A DNA stretch of 5,413 nucleotides from Fibrobacter sp. UBA1765 (GCA_002314675.1 DCGZ01000135.1:1-5413); one strand, 5' to 3'. Counted from the stretch's first letter, positions 1-5,380 are shown. The notes: generated from the sequence alone by a model not told the origin. Translations and numbers: made by a program.

Positions 1-69
1 TGTCATCACGAGCAACGCGAAGTGATCCAGAACATAGTCCTGGATGGCCGCGCTTCGCTCGCCATGACA
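1..69. repeat. Imperfect palindromic intergenic element (REP-like)
   Basis: The arms at 1-30 and 40-69 are inverted copies matching at 22 of 30 positions, with a 9-base centre (31-39). The outer ends are exact (TGTCAT against ATGACA), as are the inner ends (ATCCAG against CTGGAT), and CGAGC pairs with GCTCG in the middle. It lies outside any gene, and the copy may start before the window edge. From memory, elements starting TGTCATCNNGAGC and ending in ATGACA are dispersed in many bacterial genomes, so a REP/MITE-like repeat is the best reading. Copy number and mobility cannot be judged here. There is no T-run after the right arm, so it is not a standard terminator. Confidence 0.72.
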
Positions 70-86
70 CGGAAAATTGCAAATCC

Positions 87-170
87 TTCCGTCTTCCATC
101 TTCCGTCTTCTGACTCCTGATTCCTGACTCTTGTCCTCTGTTTTCTGTCCTCTATTTTCTACATTTTACC
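87..170 (+). repeat. 12-unit degenerate heptamer tandem array upstream of rsmE
   Basis: Cut into sevens from position 87, the sequence gives 12 units in unbroken register: three TTCCRTC units, then TTCTGAC, TCCTGAT and TCCTGAC, drifting to TCTTGTC, CTCTGTT, TTCTGTC, CTCTATT, TTCTACA and TTTTACC. The consensus is about YYCYRWC. Units are most alike on the left and decay toward the gene. The array ends one base before the rsmE ATG, so it fills the leader and leaves no purine-rich Shine-Dalgarno site. Degenerate heptamer arrays are known as STRR elements in cyanobacteria. Whether this family is related or just shares the unit length is unknown. Confidence 0.8.
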
Positions 171-171
171 C

Positions 172-882
172 ATGCGAACTCCCGATTCTAACTTCTACCA
201 CTCCCCCCTCGCCGTAGGCCAATTCGAGCTTTCCGAAGAAGAAAGCCACCACGCCACAAAAGTTTGCCGCGCCGCCGTTGGCGATACTTTAAGACTTTGC
301 GATGGCGAAGGCCACTTTGCAAACGCAAAGATTGTAGAAATCGGGAAAAAGGCCTGCACGGTTGAAGTAGAAGCAATTGAAACCATCGAGAAGCGCCCGC
401 ACTTGAACCTTGGAATCGCCTGCCTTAAAGACGACGGCAACGAAGAAATCGCATTGCACGCCGCCGAAGCCGACCTTGCAAACATCATCTTGTTCCGCAC
501 CGACTATTCGCAGGAACCAAAGAACGCAAGCCTAGACCGCGTTGTACGCCGCTCGGAACTCAAGGCCCGCGTAAGCCTAAAGCAATCCATGAAGGCCTAC
601 GAAACTAAAATCGAGGGTCCGGTCGTATTGAAGGAATGGCTAAAGACTGCAACAGGAACGCTCGTTCTTTGTGATATCGACGGCCAAGATGAAATCCCAG
701 CAAACATCAGGAATAGCGAAGAACCTGTAACGCTCCTCGTAGGCCCCGAAGGTGGATTTTCCCCGGAAGAAATCTCAGCAATCAAGTCGGCACCAAACGC
801 AAAAATTTGTTTACTAAAATTGGGGAATACAAGGCTCAGAGCCCGTACTGCGGCCCTTTTTGCCATTGGAAAGATGCTTTAA
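172..882 (+). CDS. rsmE: 16S rRNA (uracil1498-N3)-methyltransferase, RsmE family
   Basis: RsmE transfers a methyl group from SAM to N3 of U1498 (E. coli numbering) of 16S rRNA in the 30S subunit. The 236-residue product is about the family's usual length (roughly 230-250). The N-terminal part (1-75) fits the PUA-like RNA-binding domain, with the ESHHATKVCR segment (24-33) matching the family's E-x-HH-x-x-VLR signature. The SPOUT knot follows: LLVGPEGGFSPEE at 188-200 is the diagnostic SAM-binding loop, and LGNTRLRARTAAL at 217-229 is the C-terminal knot segment. In the latter the usual LRxETA reads LRARTA, with Arg in place of Glu. The KATELG-like segment is also diverged (AAEADLA, 97-103). 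ATG 172 gives the expected N-terminus but has no Shine-Dalgarno site. The gene appears to stand alone, 148 bp before rlmN. Family assignment is firm; activity is inferred. Confidence 0.9.
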   Translation: MRTPDSNFYHSPLAVGQFELSEEESHHATKVCRAAVGDTLRLCDGEGHFANAKIVEIGKKACTVEVEAIETIEKRPHLNLGIACLKDDGNEEIALHAAEADLANIILFRTDYSQEPKNASLDRVVRRSELKARVSLKQSMKAYETKIEGPVVLKEWLKTATGTLVLCDIDGQDEIPANIRNSEEPVTLLVGPEGGFSPEEISAIKSAPNAKICLLKLGNTRLRARTAALFAIGKML

Positions 883-995
883 AGCCATATTTTTGATTCG
901 GGAATAGCATACAAAAGGCTCACAATCAAACTTTTTTTTGAGTCTATAAAAAATATATAGCATAACCCCTTGATTTTTTGGAAAAATTTCTAAAC

Positions 996-1025
996 TTGAA
1001 ATTTGATATTTTTTTGCTATCTTTG
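996..1025 (+). promoter_or_regulatory. Probable promoter of rlmN
   Basis: TATCTTTG at 1018-1025 matches all six fixed positions of the TAnnTTTG -7 element known for the primary sigma factor of Bacteroidota. TTGAAA at 996-1001 lies 16 bp upstream of it and could serve as the -35/-33 element, though the preceding base is C rather than the T of TTTG. The region upstream (about 930-1015) is strongly AT-rich. Transcription would start near 1030-1031, at the GTG codon. No other clear promoter is seen in the 883-1030 gap. Prediction by eye only. Confidence 0.6.
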
Positions 1026-1030
1026 GGCCC

Positions 1031-2128
1031 GTGATAATCAAATATGAAGATATTAAATCGCTGACCGAAGACGAGCTTAAGTGGTGGCTTCGTGAAATCG
1101 GCGAAAAGCCTTTCCGTGCAGACCAGATCCGCAATAGACTTTTTTGCGGTCAAGTAGCTAGTTTCGATGAAATGGAACAGCTCAAGCCGGCACTCCGCGA
1201 AAAGCTGAAAGAATCCTTCAGAATCACCTCCCTTACCGAAGTCCACAGGCTAGAATCCGTAGACGGCACAGTAAAGTGGCTCTACGAAACTGCAGACGGC
1301 AACCACATCGAAACAGTGCTGATTCCTGCAAACGGTCGCTATTCCGTTTGCGTTTCAACTCAGGTCGGTTGCGCTCAGAACTGCGCATTCTGCCGTACCG
1401 CAAAGATGGGCTTTATCCGTAACCTCGAAGCAGGCGAAATTCTCGAAGAAATCATCCGCGTCAATTGGTACTTAAAATCCATCAACGCTCTTTCTCGCGA
1501 CAACAAGCAGGCAACTGTTACAAACATTATCTTCATGGGCATGGGCGAACCCCTCAACAACCTCGAAAACGTCCATCGAGTTTGCTGCACGCTCCATAAC
1601 CAAAAGCTCTTTAACCTTGGCAAAGACCGCATGACTGTCAGCACGTCTGGCGTTGTTCCAAAGATCAAGGAACTCGTAGACCGCAACACGCCATGCTGCC
1701 TTGCAGTAAGCCTCAATAGCACAAACAACGAATACCGTTCCTCCGTGATGCCGGTAAACAAGGTTTGGCCTATTGAAAAGCTCCTTGAAGCAATCGACGA
1801 ATACATTCGCCGTACCGACAAGCACGTAACATTCGAATTCGTGCTTATCCAGAACATTACCTGCACACCGCAGGCTGCCAAGGAACTCATTAGAATTTGT
1901 GCACCGCGTCGTGTAAAGGTCAACGCTATCGTGCTTAACGACGGCGACGATCCGACGCTTCACGCACCGACTCCAGACGAAGTCGAACGCTTTTTGGAAA
2001 CTGTCCGCGCTGCGGAAGTCCAAATCACTATACGCAATCCACGCGGCCGCGATATCCTTGCGGCATGCGGACAACTCGCGTACAAAAACAAACAAGGAAA
2101 AACCGATGCTAACACAGAATCTGCCTGA
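1031..2128 (+). CDS. rlmN: Dual-specificity RNA methyltransferase RlmN (23S rRNA A2503 / tRNA A37 C2-methylation)
   Basis: RlmN is a cytoplasmic radical-SAM enzyme that methylates C2 of A2503 in 23S rRNA and of A37 in some tRNAs. The 365-residue product has every landmark: an N-terminal helical RNA-binding region (about 1-85), the CxxxCxxC iron-sulfur motif at C114, C118 and C121, the SAM-binding MGMGEP at 169-174, the second catalytic Cys C107 seven residues before the cluster motif, and the methyl-carrying C346 in DILAACGQL (E. coli Cys355). E94 aligns with E. coli Glu105 by spacing. No in-frame ATG lies near the N-terminus and the family N-terminal pattern starts here, so GTG 1031 is taken as the start; it has no Shine-Dalgarno site. 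The C-terminal tail (350-365) is polar and overlaps the next gene. Cfr is a paralogue, but the RlmN-type motifs and housekeeping context favour RlmN. Confidence 0.97.
   Translation: MIIKYEDIKSLTEDELKWWLREIGEKPFRADQIRNRLFCGQVASFDEMEQLKPALREKLKESFRITSLTEVHRLESVDGTVKWLYETADGNHIETVLIPANGRYSVCVSTQVGCAQNCAFCRTAKMGFIRNLEAGEILEEIIRVNWYLKSINALSRDNKQATVTNIIFMGMGEPLNNLENVHRVCCTLHNQKLFNLGKDRMTVSTSGVVPKIKELVDRNTPCCLAVSLNSTNNEYRSSVMPVNKVWPIEKLLEAIDEYIRRTDKHVTFEFVLIQNITCTPQAAKELIRICAPRRVKVNAIVLNDGDDPTLHAPTPDEVERFLETVRAAEVQITIRNPRGRDILAACGQLAYKNKQGKTDANTESA
2094..2098 (+). promoter_or_regulatory. Shine-Dalgarno site that sets the methyltransferase start
   Basis: AAGGA lies 7 bases before ATG 2106, inside the 3' end of rlmN. 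It supports that ATG over an upstream in-frame ATG at 2058, which would add 16 polar residues lying wholly inside rlmN. Confidence 0.65.
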
Positions 2129-2726
2129 TTTCTGGGAATCTCTCTACTCCAAGGGTAAAGATTACTGGAATGCTGGAAAGGCAACACCAGCCCTTCTTGA
2201 CTTCTTTGAAAATCCGTCCTGCCCAAAGAGCGGTAGCGTTCTCGTTCCTGGTGCTGCTTATGGCTACGATGCCGAAGCTTGGGCCAAGCGCGGACACGAC
2301 GTTCTCGCTGTGGATTTCTGCCCTACGTCGGTCGATGCCCTCGATAAGCTTTCACGCACGTACAAGAATATCCGTTCGCTCGACCTCGACTTGTTCAACC
2401 TTTCTCCGAAGGACCCTAAGAAGGGCGGCGAAACATTCGACATCATTTACGACTACGGTACATTCAACGCCATTCACCCGGGCCGCCGCGATGAATATTT
2501 TGAAATGTGCTACCGCATGATGAAGGACGAAGGTCTTCTCATCATTCTCATGTCTCCGCTTTCTAACGACAGCACCATGAAGGGCCCTCCGCACGCAACA
2601 AGCGAAGGCGAACTCATGGCCCGCCTCGACGGTATCTTTGATATCGTGGAACGCATCCCGGTAACAAACAGCCTCCCGGGCAAGGGCAAGGAAGAATTCT
2701 GGCTTTTGAAGAAGCCGCAGGAATAA
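2106..2726 (+). CDS. Class I SAM-dependent methyltransferase, TPMT-like family
   Basis: The 206-residue product has a Rossmann-type methyltransferase fold by motif. The N-terminal FWESLYSKGKDYW (9-21) resembles the W-x-x-x-Y/W opening of thiopurine S-methyltransferase-like enzymes. SAM motif I is VLVPGAAYGYDA (45-56), close to the family's VPGCGxGxD but with Ala-Ala where Cys-Gly is usual. An acidic Asp70 ends strand 2. DYGTFNAIHPGRRDEYF (116-132) matches the family's D-x-x-x-F-x-A-I-x-P-x-x-R segment, and GPPHATSEGEL (160-170) matches the GPPY-like segment near the end. Relatives methylate S, Se, Te or halide acceptors, so a small soft-nucleophile substrate is plausible, but the sequence does not identify it. 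The gene overlaps the rlmN end by 23 bp in a different frame and is probably translationally coupled to it. A terminator follows. Confidence 0.85.
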   Translation: MLTQNLPDFWESLYSKGKDYWNAGKATPALLDFFENPSCPKSGSVLVPGAAYGYDAEAWAKRGHDVLAVDFCPTSVDALDKLSRTYKNIRSLDLDLFNLSPKDPKKGGETFDIIYDYGTFNAIHPGRRDEYFEMCYRMMKDEGLLIILMSPLSNDSTMKGPPHATSEGELMARLDGIFDIVERIPVTNSLPGKGKEEFWLLKKPQE

Positions 2727-2742
2727 TCCTTAAAAGCATTTG

Positions 2743-2785
2743 AAAAGAGTCTGCCAAGGTATCTACCGGGCAGGCTCTTTTTTTT
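2743..2785 (+). terminator. Intrinsic terminator of the rlmN-methyltransferase operon
   Basis: A 13-bp stem pairs 2743-2755 (AAAAGAGTCTGCC) with 2769-2781 (GGCAGGCTCTTTT), including one G-U wobble. An inner GGT/ACC stem (2758-2760 / 2765-2767) closes an ATCT loop. A run of T continues to 2785. It begins 16 bp after the methyltransferase stop codon. Confidence 0.92.
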
Positions 2786-2882
2786 GCTAACAAAAACTTT
2801 CATTCAAGATTTTTTGACAGCAAAAAGGCTCCCACAAAAATCAAGGACCCCTTTTATGCTACATTACTTTTTAGAACAATCT

Positions 2883-2888
2883 AAAAGG
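2883..2888 (+). promoter_or_regulatory. Shine-Dalgarno site that sets the lipoprotein start
   Basis: AAAAGG lies 6 bases before ATG 2895. It decides this start over upstream in-frame codons (2784 onward), which would put 37 residues ahead of the lipoprotein signal and would begin inside the terminator T-run. Confidence 0.75.
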
Positions 2889-2894
2889 TTTATT

Positions 2895-3959
2895 ATGCAT
2901 ATTTCAAAATCTTCCCTTTGCATTGCCGCAAGTGGCATTGCCCTTGCGTTAAGCCTGTCTGCCTGTGGCGACAGTTCCAGCAGCTCTACCGCAGCTTCTA
3001 CCGACGAAAGCTCGTCTAGCATCGAAGCTGGCACCCCAGACGCTCCGGCAGCATCCAGTTCAAGCATAGCAGGCACTCCAGGCGAACAAGCCCCAAGCGG
3101 AGAAACACCGACTAAAGGCGACTCCTTCGCAGAAGATACTGAAGCAGAAACACTCGCACTCGATGTTAGCGCACCGGTAGAAGGTTGCCAAACAGAACCT
3201 GTAGCTTTTGGTTCTGGCATCAAGGTCACTTGTGGTGATGAATTCCTTGGCAATGTCATGGACGATGACGACGCGACTCCATACGACCCGGCAGCAACCT
3301 ACACTGACTTCGTAGGCATTCAAAAGGTATTCGAGGGATTAAAGCCAAACGAACGCGTGGTATTTTTGCTCCGCCACGGCGACCGCGAACACGGTACCGG
3401 TTCTGAAAGCCTGCTCACGGGCCTTGGCAAGTACCAGGCCCGCAGCGTCGGCGCAAAGCTAAAGAGCGATGAAGCGATTTTCTTTGGTCACTCCAACTAC
3501 GAACGTACTCAGCAAACCGCACAGAACATCGCCATTGGCCGTGGTCAATCTGAATTCAACCACAAGACCGTTGCAGAACTCAGCGGTGGCTGGTATACAA
3601 AGGACAGCGAAAAGGAAGCTGAATATTCAAAGGTTGAAATTAACGGCCAGTACGTGCTTACCATGTGGGCTTATGACGGTACTTACGCCGACGCCTACTA
3701 CGACCTAAGCGAACGCAGTGAAGAGCTCATCGGCATCCTAAAGGCCAAGTTCATGGACATGCACCGCATAAGCGTCGCAATTTCACACGACCAGCTGATT
3801 TTGCCGTTCCTTGTCTACTTGACAAACAAGCAGATTGACTTGAACTACAATGCAAACAAGAGCTGGCTCAACTTTATTGCAGGCGTTGCAATGATTGTTG
3901 ACGGCGAAAACGTTCGCTTTGTGCCGGTCAAGGGTCTTGATAGCGGACTTTTAAACTAA
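2895..3959 (+). CDS. Lipoprotein with a histidine phosphatase domain
   Basis: The 354-residue product begins with a lipoprotein signal: a short Lys-containing N-region, a hydrophobic core and the lipobox LSAC, with C24 as the predicted lipidated residue. A Ser/Ala/Thr/Pro-rich linker follows (about 27-75), starting with a Ser run of the kind common in Fibrobacter lipoproteins. A small segment with C98 and C113 bracketing a Gly-rich GSGIKVTC stretch (106-113) could form a disulfide. The C-terminal domain (about 140-354) has histidine phosphatase landmarks: FLLRHGDRE (157-165) with nucleophile H161, the ERTQQTA segment (203-209) with R204, and ISHD (296-299) with the second catalytic H298. E228 is a candidate acid. 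The substrate is not evident. The protein should be anchored in the envelope; which membrane and face is uncertain. It follows a terminator, so it is probably its own unit. Confidence 0.87.
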   Translation: MHISKSSLCIAASGIALALSLSACGDSSSSSTAASTDESSSSIEAGTPDAPAASSSSIAGTPGEQAPSGETPTKGDSFAEDTEAETLALDVSAPVEGCQTEPVAFGSGIKVTCGDEFLGNVMDDDDATPYDPAATYTDFVGIQKVFEGLKPNERVVFLLRHGDREHGTGSESLLTGLGKYQARSVGAKLKSDEAIFFGHSNYERTQQTAQNIAIGRGQSEFNHKTVAELSGGWYTKDSEKEAEYSKVEINGQYVLTMWAYDGTYADAYYDLSERSEELIGILKAKFMDMHRISVAISHDQLILPFLVYLTNKQIDLNYNANKSWLNFIAGVAMIVDGENVRFVPVKGLDSGLLN

Positions 3960-4441
3960 TCCCAAATAAGCCAACCAACAAGGATTCCAATCAATACGCC
4001 TCCAATGAAGGAAGTTGATTGGGCCATGGCGCTCATCTTTTTTGCTTCGTTTAGTTGCTCGGTCTTCTTTTCTGCAGTTTCTGCATAAACGCGAAGCATC
4101 TTGGAACAAGTCTGGAAATTGGTGTCAAGAACGGCATAGCTCTTTTCCCAGTTTTCGCAACGGGCGCTTTCTACGTCGAGCTTTGTCTGCATGGCCTGCT
4201 TGTCTGCAGCGCTAATACTGTCCTTTACGGCAAGCAAGCTATCGCGCAAGGCAATTTCGGCATCTTGAGTAGCCTGGTTTGCTGCCATCACGTCGATTGG
4301 AGTTGCAACATCTTTTTTGGCAGAAACCGTGTCAGCGATTTGTTCCACTGCTGGAGCTACAGTTTCTTGTACCGCCGGTTGAACTTCTTCTGCGGCAAAA
4401 GCAGCTGCAACAAAACTAAGAACCAAAAGAATCTTTTTCAT
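3956..4441 (-). CDS. Envelope protein: signal peptide, probable coiled coil, C-terminal glycine-zipper membrane helix
   Basis: I do not recognise this 161-residue protein. It starts with a Sec signal peptide, MKK then a hydrophobic core ending AFA (14-16), a typical signal peptidase I site. An Ala/Val/Glu/Pro-rich segment follows (17-48). Residues 50-140 are rich in Ala, Lys, Glu, Gln and Asp with few helix breakers, and look like a long helix or coiled coil; they include two Cys (C95, C112). The C-terminus is a hydrophobic helix (145-160) with glycines at 147, 148, 152 and 156, giving GxxxGxxxG, then a final Asp. The layout suggests an exported helical protein anchored by its tail, perhaps oligomeric. 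ATG 4441 lies 12 bp after the ispE stop with a weak TAGG six bases upstream, so it is probably co-transcribed with ispE. No role in isoprenoid synthesis is implied. Confidence 0.85.
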   Translation of the reverse strand: MKKILLVLSFVAAAFAAEEVQPAVQETVAPAVEQIADTVSAKKDVATPIDVMAANQATQDAEIALRDSLLAVKDSISAADKQAMQTKLDVESARCENWEKSYAVLDTNFQTCSKMLRVYAETAEKKTEQLNEAKKMSAMAQSTSFIGGVLIGILVGWLIWD

Positions 4442-4453
4442 AGTAGACCTATC

Positions 4454-5290
4454 TTAAAAGCGTTCCACAAACTTGGTTAACGCAATATAGCGGCTAATCG
4501 GCGCAACGATTTCTTTAGCACGCTCTGCAACCTTAACATCATCATAAATTGCAAACACGGAAGCGCCCGAACCAGACATCAAAACCTGTACGGCGCCATT
4601 TTGCTGCATAAGCTTTTTCATTTCGACAATCTTCGAGTATTTCGGGAATACAGATTCTTCGAACTTGTTGAAAAGTTCAAAATCAAGCTTGCCGTTAAAA
4701 TTCTTTTTAAAAGCTTCCCACGCAGATTCACCCGACGGAGTAATGCCACCGTAAGCGTCCTTTGTTGGTACGGCTGCATGCGGAGTTGCCACAAGCACTG
4801 CCTTTGGATATTCCAGGGTAACAGGCTTTAAGATATCGCCAATGCCTTCGGCAAAGGCGGTTCCACCCTGCACAAGGAACGGAACGTCGGCACCGAGCTT
4901 TGCACCGAGCTTTTCAAGTTCTTCCGGCTTTAGGCCAAGTTCCCAAACTTTATTCAATATACGAAGTGCAGCAGCAGCATCTGCGCTACCGCCACCAAGA
5001 CCTGCGCCAAGCGGCATAACTTTTTCCATATAAAAGTCAGCACCCTTGCCTACATTGAAAGTTTCTTTCAAGAGCTTTGCGGCCTTGTACACAAGATCCT
5101 TTTCAAGGGGGTATTCTTGCGGGTTGTTATAGCCAACTGTAATTTCGCCAGTAGTATTAGCCTTGCCACTCAGGTAGTCGCCAATGCCAACAGTCTGGAA
5201 AACTGTACCAAGGTCATGGTAGCCGTCTTCACGCTTACGAATCACATCCAAAAACAAGTTTACTTTTGCAGGGGCAAATTCCTTAATCAT
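4454..5290 (-). CDS. ispE: 4-diphosphocytidyl-2-C-methyl-D-erythritol kinase (IspE)
   Basis: IspE phosphorylates the 2-hydroxyl of CDP-methylerythritol with ATP, the fourth step of the MEP pathway to IPP and DMAPP, in the cytoplasm. The 278-residue product has the usual length and GHMP kinase motifs: APAKVNLFLDV (6-16) with Lys9 at the conserved catalytic position, the ATP-binding loop PLGAGLGGGSADAAAAL (93-109), LGADVPF (132-138) with catalytic Asp135, and the C-terminal MSGSGASVFAI (238-248). The start at 5290 matches the family N-terminus (MxKEFAPAK). An in-frame TTG at 5338 would add 16 residues encoded by the heptamer repeat and is unlikely. A nearby ATG at 5295 is out of frame. No Shine-Dalgarno site precedes the chosen start. 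The gene leads a two-gene minus-strand unit; its presence indicates isoprenoid synthesis by the MEP route. Confidence 0.97.
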   Translation of the reverse strand: MIKEFAPAKVNLFLDVIRKREDGYHDLGTVFQTVGIGDYLSGKANTTGEITVGYNNPQEYPLEKDLVYKAAKLLKETFNVGKGADFYMEKVMPLGAGLGGGSADAAAALRILNKVWELGLKPEELEKLGAKLGADVPFLVQGGTAFAEGIGDILKPVTLEYPKAVLVATPHAAVPTKDAYGGITPSGESAWEAFKKNFNGKLDFELFNKFEESVFPKYSKIVEMKKLMQQNGAVQVLMSGSGASVFAIYDDVKVAERAKEIVAPISRYIALTKFVERF

Positions 5291-5299
5291 GCCATACAA

Positions 5300-5334
5300 T
5301 TTAGAAATTAGGGGATAGGATTTAGGGGTTAAGA
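5300..5334 (-). repeat. Five-unit degenerate heptamer array upstream of ispE
   Basis: Read on the minus strand, 5334-5300 divides into TCTTAAC, CCCTAAA, TCCTATC, CCCTAAT and TTCTAAA, five units with consensus about YCCTAAN. On the plus strand the motif TTAGGGG appears exactly twice, 14 bases apart (5308-5314 and 5322-5328). The array ends 9 bases before the ispE ATG. It is pyrimidine-rich on the ispE sense strand, as the array ahead of rsmE is on its sense strand. Confidence 0.6.
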
Positions 5335-5342
5335 TCAATATT

Positions 5343-5380
5343 AGACTAGAGAACGGGCCTTAGGCCCTACAGACGAGAGG
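5343..5380. repeat. Palindrome flanked by a direct repeat, upstream of ispE
   Basis: GGGCCT (5355-5360) and AGGCCC (5362-5367) form a perfect palindrome around one T. It is flanked by near-direct repeats AGACTAGAGA (5343-5352) and AGACGAGAGG (5371-5380), 8 of 10 identical and 28 bases apart. No T-run follows in either direction, so a terminator is unlikely. It may be part of a dispersed intergenic repeat. The 75 bases from 5339 to the window end hold no recognisable gene. Confidence 0.55.

Noticed and set aside
87..170. CRISPR array
   Set aside because: The units are 7 bases, contiguous and degenerate; there are no conserved repeats with unique spacers.
917..945. Terminator for rsmE
   Set aside because: The only candidate stem (GGCTCA/TGAGTC) is 6 bp with a wobble and a 17-base loop, and the T-run is inside the loop rather than after the stem.
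904..964. Direct repeat ATAGCATA (904-911 and 957-964)
   Set aside because: An 8-base repeat in AT-rich intergenic DNA is near chance level and has no supporting structure.
1375..2095. Long open frames on the minus strand inside rlmN (up to about 207 codons)
   Set aside because: They are fully antisense to a gene with every family motif intact and show no recognisable domains; long antisense frames are expected in codon-biased genes.
2814..2819. TTGACA as a -35 box for the phosphatase gene
   Set aside because: The hexamer 17 bp downstream is AAAATC, and the nearest TATGCT (2855-2860) is too far away.
2784..2894. 37-residue N-terminal extension of the phosphatase lipoprotein
   Set aside because: It would begin in the terminator T-run and bury the lipoprotein signal; ATG 2895 has a good Shine-Dalgarno site.
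3987..4022. 8-bp perfect inverted repeat CCAATCAA/TTGATTGG
   Set aside because: It lies within the coding sequence of the small envelope protein, has a 20-base loop and no T-run, and is likely chance.
4055..4480. 141-codon plus-strand open frame
   Set aside because: It lies antisense to the small envelope protein gene and the ispE end. The minus-strand product has a coherent signal peptide and membrane helix, while this one is a Cys/Phe/Leu-rich shadow.
5291..5338. 16-residue N-terminal extension of IspE from a TTG codon
   Set aside because: IspE proteins start at the MxKEFAPAK segment, and the extension is just the translated heptamer repeat.
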